DNA of 64,000 bases, taken from NCBI RefSeq assembly GCF_011764445.1, contig NZ_BLPG01000001.1, forward strand, positions 9,477,316 through 9,541,315, read 5' to 3'. The notes beneath the pieces are model-generated. The model made no database searches, had not been told where the DNA came from, and worked only from the letters and a program-made list of their open reading frames with translations. This stretch comes from Phytohabitans rumicis (GTDB lineage Bacteria > Actinomycetota > Actinomycetes > Mycobacteriales > Micromonosporaceae). The position numbers were made by a program, and so were the translations under genes. Position 1 is the first letter of the stretch. Each line of letters begins with the position of its first letter. Positions 28,355 to 37,662 of this stretch are shown piece after piece.

Positions 28355-28975
28355 GTGCCGACTGGGGTGCATTTGCGCGATGCGCGGCAGCAGCTGTTCG
28401 ACGCTGCCGAGCGGGTGCTGCTGCGGGACGGGCCGGAAGGGCTGACCAGCCGGGCCGTCACCGACGAGGCCGGCTGCGCCAAAGGCGTCCTGCACCGGCA
28501 CTTCACCGACTTCGACGCCTTCCTGACCGACCTCGTGCTCGACCGGGCCGCGCAGCTTGAGACGCAGGCGAGTGCGCTGCGCGAGTCCGCCGGCACCGGC
28601 ACGGTGGCGGACAACCTGACCAGCGCGCTGATCACCTTGTTCGGACCGGTCCCGGTGGCGATCATCCCGCTCATCACCTTCCGGGACGAGCTGCGCACAC
28701 GGCTGCGGCGAGCCGCGCCTGGAGGCGGCATCGCGATCCTCGCGCAGGCCACGACCGCAGTCTCCGCTTACCTGGCCGACGAGCGTGAACTGGGCCGCAT
28801 CGCGGCTGACGCCGACATCGACTCACTCACCCTCTCGCTGGTCGGCGGCGGGCATCTGCTGTTCGCAGACCGCGACCCCGGCCCGCCGACCACGGCAACC
28901 GTCAACAAGCTCGTGACAACGACGCTTGCCGACGTTGTGCAACGGCGGCCCGCCGATAACGGGCGCTCGGACTGA
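28355..28975 (+). CDS. TetR-family transcriptional regulator
   Basis: The 206-residue protein has an N-terminal HTH (LFDAAERVLLRDGPEGLTSRAVTDEAGCAKGVLHRHFTDFDAFL collapsed over residues 14-57) and an all-helical ligand domain. The GTG at 28355 is preceded by GAGAGGA at a suitable distance. Its divergence from the methyltransferase, with a clean palindrome between, indicates autoregulation and control of that enzyme. The inducer is unknown. Confidence 0.9.
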   Translation: MPTGVHLRDARQQLFDAAERVLLRDGPEGLTSRAVTDEAGCAKGVLHRHFTDFDAFLTDLVLDRAAQLETQASALRESAGTGTVADNLTSALITLFGPVPVAIIPLITFRDELRTRLRRAAPGGGIAILAQATTAVSAYLADERELGRIAADADIDSLTLSLVGGGHLLFADRDPGPPTTATVNKLVTTTLADVVQRRPADNGRSD

Positions 28976-29032
28976 GACAAGTTCCGCACTAGCTCGAGGG
29001 TGCCAGAGGAATCGATACCCGACAATGGAAGC

Positions 29033-32000
29033 ATGAGTAGGCGCCCGATCCCGATCCCGAGCGATGCCACGGCGAAGGCCACCCACGTACACCGGGCACC
29101 GCTGCCCGAACCACAACCCCAGGCCCCGACGGCCGCGGCAGCCTTGCCGCAGCGGTACACGCCGGTGCGGCTGTCGCGGCGCACGGTGCTGCGTGGCGGC
29201 ATGTCCGCCGGGGTGGCGGCCGTGCTGGGGGCTCACTATCTGAACCGTCCAGCCGGCCCGGGCGAGCTTGACTTGAGCGCCTTCGGGGCCAACAGCGTCG
29301 GCCCGAGCTGCCTCATCGAAGGCGACTTCGTCAGCACCGACCACCACAACCTCGAGGCGGTCCTGTACCGAGACGGTGCGCTGCACCATGTGTGGGGTCT
29401 ACCGGGTCCGTCCGGAATGGAATGGCGTGCCGGGCAGATCCTGCCGGCCTTCGCCTCGGGCCCCGGATCGCTGATCCGCAGCGACTTCGGCTCCACCCCG
29501 CACAAGAACTTCGAGGTCGTCCTGTGGAGCGGGAACGAGCTGTGGCACTGGTTTCACGACAACTCCAATGTGGACCTTCCGTGGCAGCAGGCCCAGTTGA
29601 TCAGCTCCAAGGCGACCGGTCCCGCCAGCCTCATCCAGAGCGACTTCGGCTCGGGCGCGCACAAGAACTTCGAGGTCGTCGTGCTGGAAGGCAGCAATCT
29701 GGTCCACTACTTCCACGACAACTCCAACGTCGACCTCCCATGGACACGCGGGCAGACCATTACCACCCGCGCCACCGGACCCGGCTGCCTCATCCAGAGC
29801 GACTTCGGCTCGGGCGCGCACAAGAACTTCGAGGTCGTCGTGCTGGAAGGCAGCAATCTGGTCCACTACTTCCACGACAACTCCAACGTCGACCTCCCAT
29901 GGACACGCGGGCAGACCATCACCACCCGCGCCACCGGACCCGGCTCCATCATCCAGGGGTACTCCGGGGCCGCGCACAAGAACTTCGAGGTCGTGGTGCC
30001 GGAGGGGAACACGCTGGTGCACTACTGGCACGACAACTCCAATGTGGACCTGCCGTGGTCGCGCGGGCAGACGGTCAGCGTCGCGACGACCGGGCCGGGC
30101 TGCATCGCGAAGAGCTCGTTCGGCCCCGGCGGCCCCGGCAACTACGAGATACTCGTCCAGGAGCTGACCAAGTCGGTTATCCACTACTGGCACCACAACG
30201 TGGATGTGGCGCTCCCGTGGTGGCGCAACGGCTTTCACGTACCGGGCTTCGCCGAGGACTGGGCCGACTCGCCCCTGCTGGCGAGCACGGTCAAGGTCGC
30301 CCAGCTGACCGGTGAATGGGACCGGCAGCGCAACGCGGCCACGCTCAGCCGCACCGCCAGCCGGTTCGGGGTAACCGGAACCGATCTGGGCCAGTCTTTC
30401 CTGTACGAAGGAAGAATTTGTTTTCTCTTTGGCGACACCGAGGTCGACGGCGAAATCCGCGACGACGGCGACGCCGCCAAAACCCTCGACAGCATCGCCT
30501 TCACCAGCGACACCTCAGTCGGACCCGACGGGATCACCCTGGAGTTCAACCGGGCCTCCCCCCAGGTCCCCGACATCGACCAAGGCGCGTTCTGCGTGCC
30601 GACCGACGGGCTGGAGGCAGGCAACCCAGCCACCGGACCGGGCTGGCTCATCCAGAGCGACTTCACCTACAACGACAGCCACAACTTCGAACTGGTCATG
30701 CTCCAAGGGAGCAACCTGGTCCACTGGTGGCGCGACGCCACCCCGAACTCGGGCTGGCGCCGGGGGCAGACCATCACCACCCGCGCCACCGGGTCGGGCT
30801 GCATCATCCAGAGCAGCTTCGGCTCGGGCGAGCACGGCAACTTCGAAGTGGTCGTGCTGGAAGGCAAGAACCTGGTCCACTACTGGCACGACAACGCCAA
30901 CGTGAACTCGCCATGGCGCCGCGGCCAGACGATCACCGGCAACGCCACCGGACCCGGCTGCATCATCCAGAGCAACTTCGGTTCGGATGAGCACGGCGAC
31001 TTCGAAGTGGTCGTGCTGGAAGGCACGAACCTGGTCCATTACTGGCACGACAACTCCGACGTGAGCCAGCGGTGGCTGCGCGGGCACATCATTACCAGCC
31101 GGGCGTCCGGGCCGGGCTGCATCATCCAGAGCGACCTCGGCTCAAGCGAGCATGGCAACTTCGAAGTGGTGGTGCGCGAAGGCAACGCGCTGATGCACTA
31201 CTGGCACGACAACTCCAACGTCGCCCTGCCGTGGCGGGCCGGGCAGACGATCACCACCCGTGCGACCGGCGGCGCCTGCATCATCCAAAGCGACCTCGGT
31301 CCGGGCGCGTACGGCAACTTCGAAGTGGTGGTACAGGAAGGAAAGCGCCTGGCCCACTACTGGCACGACAATTCCAATGTGAACATGCCATGGCGGGCGG
31401 GGCAGACCATCAGCACCCGCGCCACCGCCGGCGGCTGCATCGTCCAGAGCGACTATCGCTCCGGGGAGCACGGCAACTTCGAAGTCCTCGTGCTGGAGGA
31501 CAGCAGGGTCATGCACTACTGGCACGACAACGCCGATGTGGCACTGCCCTGGCAGGGCCCCCACCCGGTCAACCGGGCCAGTATGTACGTCTACTTCACC
31601 TCCGACCACGTCGGCGATCCCGGCACCGAAGCCACCTCGATGGGGCGAAGCATCCTGGCCCGCTCCAACGACGGCGGCAACTCCTTCTCCCCGCCGCTGT
31701 ACACCATGTCCACCGACAAGTTCATCAACCTGTCGATCCAGGTGGTCCGCAACGCGGACTTCCCCGGACTGCCGCAGCGCTCAGGCGACGGAATCCTGTT
31801 GTGGGGCAGCGGAGGCTACCGGCGAAGCAACGTCTACCTGGCCCACATTCCCCTCGAAAGCATCGAGCAGCGCTGCGCCATGCGCTTCTACACCGGCACC
31901 AACGCATCCGGGCAACCGCAGTGGAGCGGCGAGGAGGCCCACGCGGCGCCACTGTTCCTGTCCGGCTCGATCGGCGAACTGTGCGTGCGCTGGAACCCCT

Positions 32001-32434
32001 TCCTGCACCGCTTCATCCTGATGTACAACGGCGACAACCCGGGCAACATACTGGAACACCAGAGCCCCACCCCCTGGGGCCGTTGGAGCGAAGCCCAGAA
32101 CATCTTCGACTACCCCAGCGCCCTCGGGCATTACATGCACGACCCTAAACTCGACGACGGCCTCAGCGACCCGGGCCGCGAGGACATCGGTGGTGGCGCC
32201 TACGGGCCATACATCATCGCGCCCTTCACCACGCCCAACCCGGACGGCACGACCACGATGTTCTTTGTTCTGTCCACCTGGAACCCGTACAACACCATGC
32301 TCATGAAAACCACCATCGCCCTGCGGCCCGAGGGTCACCGCGGCGCCGCAATCCTTCAGCCCACCGTGCCACCGTCGCCCGGCCCGTCACCGTCGCCCAG
32401 CCCTTCGCCATCGCCCAACCCCGGAGGGTGCTGA
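29033..32434 (+). CDS. Exported DUF4185 protein with twelve 53-residue propeller-like repeats
   Basis: A twin-arginine signal (SRRTVLRGG, hydrophobic core AGVAAVLGA) lies after a 45-residue Pro/Ala-rich lead. Six repeats of about 53 residues follow (GPGCIIQSDFGS, NFEVVVLEG, LVHYWHDNS, PWRRGQTI). Next comes the first half of a DUF4185 domain (GTDLGQSF, FLFGDTEVDG), then six more repeats, then the second half (MYVYFTSDHVG, ILLWGSGGYR). The tail is Pro-Ser rich and ends in Cys. DUF4185 is a predicted glycan-active or sugar-binding five-bladed fold. The ATG at 29033 is chosen; a GTG at 29000 is possible. It is probably a cell-surface carbohydrate-interacting protein. Confidence 0.8.
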   Translation: MSRRPIPIPSDATAKATHVHRAPLPEPQPQAPTAAAALPQRYTPVRLSRRTVLRGGMSAGVAAVLGAHYLNRPAGPGELDLSAFGANSVGPSCLIEGDFVSTDHHNLEAVLYRDGALHHVWGLPGPSGMEWRAGQILPAFASGPGSLIRSDFGSTPHKNFEVVLWSGNELWHWFHDNSNVDLPWQQAQLISSKATGPASLIQSDFGSGAHKNFEVVVLEGSNLVHYFHDNSNVDLPWTRGQTITTRATGPGCLIQSDFGSGAHKNFEVVVLEGSNLVHYFHDNSNVDLPWTRGQTITTRATGPGSIIQGYSGAAHKNFEVVVPEGNTLVHYWHDNSNVDLPWSRGQTVSVATTGPGCIAKSSFGPGGPGNYEILVQELTKSVIHYWHHNVDVALPWWRNGFHVPGFAEDWADSPLLASTVKVAQLTGEWDRQRNAATLSRTASRFGVTGTDLGQSFLYEGRICFLFGDTEVDGEIRDDGDAAKTLDSIAFTSDTSVGPDGITLEFNRASPQVPDIDQGAFCVPTDGLEAGNPATGPGWLIQSDFTYNDSHNFELVMLQGSNLVHWWRDATPNSGWRRGQTITTRATGSGCIIQSSFGSGEHGNFEVVVLEGKNLVHYWHDNANVNSPWRRGQTITGNATGPGCIIQSNFGSDEHGDFEVVVLEGTNLVHYWHDNSDVSQRWLRGHIITSRASGPGCIIQSDLGSSEHGNFEVVVREGNALMHYWHDNSNVALPWRAGQTITTRATGGACIIQSDLGPGAYGNFEVVVQEGKRLAHYWHDNSNVNMPWRAGQTISTRATAGGCIVQSDYRSGEHGNFEVLVLEDSRVMHYWHDNADVALPWQGPHPVNRASMYVYFTSDHVGDPGTEATSMGRSILARSNDGGNSFSPPLYTMSTDKFINLSIQVVRNADFPGLPQRSGDGILLWGSGGYRRSNVYLAHIPLESIEQRCAMRFYTGTNASGQPQWSGEEAHAAPLFLSGSIGELCVRWNPFLHRFILMYNGDNPGNILEHQSPTPWGRWSEAQNIFDYPSALGHYMHDPKLDDGLSDPGREDIGGGAYGPYIIAPFTTPNPDGTTTMFFVLSTWNPYNTMLMKTTIALRPEGHRGAAILQPTVPPSPGPSPSPSPSPSPNPGGC
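29630..29947 (+). repeat. Near-perfect 159-bp tandem duplication within the DUF4185 gene
   Basis: 29630-29788 and 29789-29947 match over 159 bases with one or two mismatches (one is ATTACC versus ATCACC). The period is exactly the 53-codon protein repeat. The other ten repeats in the gene are much more divergent at the DNA level. This pair is therefore a recent duplication or a recent gene conversion. Confidence 0.9.
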
Positions 32435-32642
32435 GCGAGCGAGAGGTGCGTCTTCGAAAGCAGATGACCGCGCACTCCGATGAGCCTCGGCGGCCGCGAC
32501 GCCGAGCTGTTCACGTTGCGGGCCGCGCCGTACCTGGCGGCGCCGTCACCGGGTCGGATTTGCGCCTCGCTGAATTGATCGCGCCGAATGCGTCTGGTAC
32601 GCGATAGTCTGCCTGGCGGGGGATCGACCAGGGGAGGGCGCG

Positions 32643-33196
32643 ATGACAATGGTCTGGCGAGGCGTCCTGGTGGCGGCTCTGACGACGCTGGCGTTGGCGG
32701 GCCTGGCAGCACCGGCGGGGCTGAAGCCGCCGAGGGTACTCCGCCGACCAGGACCGAGACCGACGTGCAGATCGTGCACAGCGATCCAGCGGCGTGCGGG
32801 GACTACGGCGTCGAGTGGAACATCGACCTGCACTCGGTCAACCTGACGTTCTTCGACCAGGCCGGGCGCCGCGTGAAGCTGGTCCAGCACATCACGGAGG
32901 ACAACACCGTCCGCAACACGGTCACCGGGCTCACCCTGCCGGACAGTCCCGTCGATTTCGTGCAGACGTCGATGTTCAATCCGGAGACGGGGCTGCGCAC
33001 GCACATCTTTGTCGTAGGCACCTCGGTGAACGTGCGCCGCGGAAGCCAGCACCTGGTCGACCGCGGCCCGATCCTCATCGACGGCCAGACCGGCAGGATT
33101 CTTTTTGCCGCCGGCCCGCACCCGATTCGTCGCCTCCTGGACGGCAGCTTCGACATCCGGCGAGCGTTGCCAGGGTTCTGCGACATCCTGCGCTAG
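32643..33196 (+). pseudogene. Secreted hypothetical protein with an apparent frameshift after the signal peptide
   Basis: ATG 32643 opens a clear signal peptide (MVWRGVLVAALTTLALAGLAAPA). Near 32720 (CCGGCGGGGCTG) one base appears to be missing. The second frame then supplies a globular domain of about 155 residues (VQIVHSDPAACGDYGVEWNIDL onward, ending LPGFCDILR). Two Cys could form a disulfide. No family is recognised. It is probably intact in the organism. Confidence 0.65.
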
Positions 33197-33466
33197 CGAC
33201 CCGTGCCGGGTGGGAGCGAGCGCACGAACGCCACCACGTACTCGTCGTAGCCCTGGACAAGGTGAACGGTCGGTGATGGTGTGGCCGGTCCGTCCGCCTA
33301 CGGACCATCCGAGCATCCAAGCCGCACCTCCGGTCAAGCCGGCTGCTCCCGGGGCTGGCCGACGGCATCAGCGGCGACCAGCCGGCTCAACGACCTGGCG
33401 CAGATCCGGCGCCCTGGTGACCGCGGTCCGGTCATACTGAACGACGCCGCAAGGCCGAAGGGACCT

Positions 33467-34117
33467 GTGACCATTAAACTGACGACCGTCACGAACGTCT
33501 CCCTCGACGGAGTGACACAAGGGCATCGACGGATTGACGCAGGGACACGACCCGAAGCCGGCGCGCCGGACGAGGAGGGTGGCGGCGGATTCGAGCGCTT
33601 CGGATGGGCCCCGCCGCTGCTGGACGACGCGGCCTCGACATTCATCAGCCAGGCTTTCCAGCGCGCCGACGCGTTCCTGTTCGGCCGGCGGACCTACGAG
33701 ATCTTCGCCGGCTCCTGGGGAGCAGGCATGGATCCCGGAAACCCGGTGGGAGAGGCGCTGAACACGCGGCCCAAGTATGTCGCCTCGACCTCGCTCACCG
33801 ACCCGCAATGGGCGAACACGACCGTCCTGTCCGGGGACGTCGCGACCGCCATCGGCGAGCTGCGAGCCGGGCCGGGCGGTGAGCTGCAAGTGTGGGGCAG
33901 CGGCACGCTGATCCGCTGGCTGCTGCACCACCGGTTGGTCGACGAGATCGTACTGCTCACCTATCCCGTGGTCGTCGGTCAGGGCACGCGGCTCTTCCCC
34001 GCCACCGGCCCGGACATTGGACTGGAGTTGACCGATCTGCAGTCCACCCCGCGGGGGCTAACGATCCAGACCTACCGCACCACGGGTCGCCCGCAGTACG
34101 AGACGGGCACGACCTGA
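33467..34117 (+). CDS. Dihydrofolate reductase-family (RibD C-terminal-like) protein
   Basis: The 216-residue protein begins TIKLTTVTNVSLDGVTQG, the DHFR/RibD-C strand. It contains ADAFLFGRRTYEIF and a late ELQVWGSGTLIRWLLHHRLVDEIVLLTYPVVVGQG block, the hallmark of RibD C-terminal-domain proteins related to pyrimidine reductases. These bind NADPH. The substrate of the stand-alone actinobacterial forms is mostly unknown. The GTG start follows a GAAGGGA site. Confidence 0.85.
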   Translation: MTIKLTTVTNVSLDGVTQGHRRIDAGTRPEAGAPDEEGGGGFERFGWAPPLLDDAASTFISQAFQRADAFLFGRRTYEIFAGSWGAGMDPGNPVGEALNTRPKYVASTSLTDPQWANTTVLSGDVATAIGELRAGPGGELQVWGSGTLIRWLLHHRLVDEIVLLTYPVVVGQGTRLFPATGPDIGLELTDLQSTPRGLTIQTYRTTGRPQYETGTT

Positions 34118-34146
34118 AGCATTTGACATACGAATGGGAGGATTGA

Positions 34147-34548
34147 ATGCGAGCCCTGGTGCCGTTACGCGTTCCGGCTGGCTGGTTGGTTGAGTACAAC
34201 ACGTTCGTCGAGTTCGGCCCCGACCGTCCGCCGACGGTCGATGACTACCGCTGGCACCACACCCAGGACCTGTTGCAGATACGTAGCTGCAAGGTGGTTG
34301 ACGGCGTCTGGCAGGTCGACCCGGACGGCTTCCTTGTGGATCTTGGCTGGTATCCGGATGGCGAGCCGACCGGCGCCTACCGGTTGGTCGTGGTCCGGCC
34401 CGACTTTCGCGGCGATACCGTCATTGAGGTCAGTCATCGGGAGCAGAGCGTCATTTGCCGGGCGATCGAAACCTGCATCGCGGGAATCACCAATGGTGCT
34501 GCGGTATCCGCGATCGCCGAAGAGGTCCGCGATGTGGTTAGCCGGTGA
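34147..34548 (+). CDS. Hypothetical protein, 133 aa
   Basis: The ATG follows a perfect GGGAGG site with six bases of spacing, 29 bases after the RibD-like gene, so the two may form an operon. The protein is a compact alpha/beta domain rich in aromatic residues (WHHTQDLLQIRSCKVVDGVWQ, YRLVVVRPDFRGD) with a helical C-terminus. No family is recognised. Confidence 0.65.
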   Translation: MRALVPLRVPAGWLVEYNTFVEFGPDRPPTVDDYRWHHTQDLLQIRSCKVVDGVWQVDPDGFLVDLGWYPDGEPTGAYRLVVVRPDFRGDTVIEVSHREQSVICRAIETCIAGITNGAAVSAIAEEVRDVVSR

Positions 34549-34632
34549 AGGCTGGACACCGCGACTACGTTCGGTAATGCGCACGTCGCCTTCGGCTCGT
34601 CGTGTGGTAGGTCCAGGCGAGGGCTGCCAGAC

Positions 34633-34788
34633 TCACCGGATGCCCCGCAGGTACGAGCCTCCGGCGCCGGAGATCCTTGCTTTGACCTCGGGCGGCAGCG
34701 TTTCATTCCGCGCCAGGTCGCCGGGCGGGCTCCGCTCGACCCGCCCGGGATGCCTGGCCGCGTTGCCGCCGCGATCCGCCACCGCTTG
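34633..34788 (-). CDS. Possible small protein or C-terminal remnant
   Basis: A minus-strand frame reads LARNETLPPEVKARISGAG and ends YLRGIR. The (L)ARNxxLPPEV(K/R)ARI pattern is typical of the final helical repeat of HEAT/LRV-like proteins. A GTG at 34788 would give about 51 residues, but no ribosome site is seen. I regard it as a probable remnant at the 3' side of the aldo-keto reductase gene. Confidence 0.3.
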   Translation of the reverse strand, partial: QAVADRGGNAARHPGRVERSPPGDLARNETLPPEVKARISGAGGSYLRGIR

Positions 34789-34804
34789 AAGGGGCGATGG
34801 GAAG

Positions 34805-35785
<981 letters not shown>

Positions 35786-35804
35786 GTGATGACTCCTTGA
35801 ATGC

Positions 35805-36653
35805 TCAGGCTGTGGCGTCGTCGTGGGCGAGGTTGCTGGACAGTTCGCGGTAGGCGCCGGCCTGCGTGAGGAGGTTCCTCGCCTTCTGTTCGACGGTGGT
35901 GACCGCGTCGGCGCCGGCCGCGAAGCGCTGCGGCGGCTCGTCCTGGCCGGCGAGCTGGATGAGCGCGTCGGCGAGTTTGGCGGGGTCGCCTGTCTGTAGG
36001 CCGTTCATGCTCTGCCAGGCGGCGATGGTCTGCTTGGTGCGCGCGGCGTAGTCGTCGATCGCGGGTTCGGCGAAGTTGGTCGACTCCGGTGTGAGCAGTT
36101 CGGTGCGGAAGAAGCCGGGCTCGACGAGCATCGTGTGGATGCCGAACGGTGCGACCTCGGGACTCAGTGACTCGATCCAGCCCTCGATGCCGAACTTGGC
36201 GGTGGCGTACGCGGTGCAGAACTCTTGGCCAACGATGCCGGCGGTCGAGGAGATCGCGACGATGAGGCCGGAGCGCTGGGCGCGCATGGCGGGAAGTACC
36301 GCGCGGGTGACGTTGATCGGGCCGAACAGGGTGGTCTCGATCTGCGACCGGAAGTCCTGCGGGCTGATCTCCTCGAAGAACCCGGCGTAGAAGTTGCCCG
36401 CGTTGTTGACCAGTACGTCGATGCGGCCGAACCGGTCCACCGCGGCGGTGACGGCGGCTTGCGCGTCGGCAGGGCTGGTGACGTCGAGCTTGACGACCAG
36501 TAGGTCGTCGTGCGCGCCGAGCGCCTTGGTCACGATGTCGGTGTTGCGGCCGGTGGCGACGACGGCGTGTCCGGCCGCGAGGGCGGCCTTGGCGATGTCG
36601 ACGCCCATGCCCCGCCCGGCGCCGGTGACGAACCAAACCTTTTTGGTACTCAT
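35805..36653 (-). CDS. Short-chain dehydrogenase/reductase (SDR)
   Basis: The 282-residue classical SDR has the TGAGRGMG nucleotide-binding loop, LDVTS, NNAG, an active-site Ser in ISSTAG and YATAK (Tyr-x-x-x-Lys). The length and C-terminal extension match the oxidoreductase group often paired with aldo-keto reductases. It is first in an operon with the AKR gene and is divergent from an XRE regulator 140 bases away. This suggests inducible carbonyl or xenobiotic metabolism. Confidence 0.92.
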   Translation of the reverse strand: MSTKKVWFVTGAGRGMGVDIAKAALAAGHAVVATGRNTDIVTKALGAHDDLLVVKLDVTSPADAQAAVTAAVDRFGRIDVLVNNAGNFYAGFFEEISPQDFRSQIETTLFGPINVTRAVLPAMRAQRSGLIVAISSTAGIVGQEFCTAYATAKFGIEGWIESLSPEVAPFGIHTMLVEPGFFRTELLTPESTNFAEPAIDDYAARTKQTIAAWQSMNGLQTGDPAKLADALIQLAGQDEPPQRFAAGADAVTTVEQKARNLLTQAGAYRELSSNLAHDDATA

Positions 36654-36793
36654 GTCCGTGGTGTCCTTCGTTGTCGTTGATCAAGCAAGGTCAACAATCA
36701 GAAAACGCGCCGGGCCGCCGACCAGGAAGTCACGGCTGAAAGGTGTTCTGGCAGGGCACCCCACGAGCGCGGCGGGCTGCCTAGCCTGGGGTT

Positions 36794-37662
36794 GTGGACA
36801 ACCGCAGCGAGATCCGCGACTTCCTGACCTCCCGCCGGGCCAAGATCACCCCGAGCGGGCCGGTGTCACGTCGTATGGGAGCCGCCGGGTGGCGGGACTG
36901 CGCCGCGCCGAGGTCGCGCAGCTGGCCGGCGTCAGCGTCGAGTACTACTCCCGCCTCGAACGCGGCAACCTCACCGGCGTCTCCGACAGCGTGCTGGACG
37001 CTCTCGCCCGCGCACTGCGTTTGGACGAGGCTGAACGCGCCCACCTGTACGACCTCGCCCGCGCCGCCGGACCGGCCGCGCGCAAGCGCCGCCGCCCCCC
37101 GCCGCAGGGCGTGCGCGCGAACGTGCAGCGGCTGCTGGACGCGATGACCGAAGCGCCCGCCGTCGTCATGAACGGCCGCACCGACGCGTTGGCCGCCAAC
37201 CAGCTGGGCCGGGCCCTGTTCGTACCCGTCTACGCCGGCCCGAGCCGGCCGCCCAACTTCGCGCGGTTCACCTTCCTGGACTCCCGTGCCCGAGACTTCT
37301 GGGGTGACTGGGACCGCATAGCCGACGACACCGTCGAGATGCTGCGCGCGCAGGCCGGCCGTGACCCCTACGACAGGGCGCTGACCGACCTCATCGGGGA
37401 GCTGTCCACCCGCAGCGAGGAGTTCCGTACCCGGTGGGCCGCGCACGACGTGCGCCTGCACCGCACCGGCATCAAACACTTCCGGCACCCCGTCATCGGT
37501 GAGCTGCACCTGACCTTCGAGGTGATGGATTTGGCCACCGACGAGGGCCTGAGCCTGGTCGCCTACGGCACCGAACCCGGCACCGCTTCCGAAGACGGAC
37601 TACGCCTGCTCGCCAGCTGGTCAGCAACCCAGGCCCAGGACGCCGACGCAAACCGCAGCTAG
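36794..37662 (+). pseudogene. XRE-family regulator (MmyB-like) with an apparent frameshift
   Basis: The GTG-started frame gives DNRSEIRDFLTSRRAKITP. One base then appears lost at about 36850 (ATCACCCCGAGC). The second frame continues as the standard HTH (VAGLRRAEVAQLAGVSVEYYSRLERG) and a MmyB-type ligand-binding domain to the end (DADANRS). Joined, it is a complete regulator of about 289 residues of the kind that sits next to SDR/AKR genes. Its TAG overlaps the FHA gene's stop in CTAG. It probably controls the divergent redox operon and is probably intact. Confidence 0.8.

Noticed and set aside
29450-31560. Regular direct repeats that look array-like, as in a CRISPR locus or satellite
   Set aside because: The period is 159 bases, the units stay in one reading frame, and they encode a conserved 53-residue protein motif. 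They are coding repeats.
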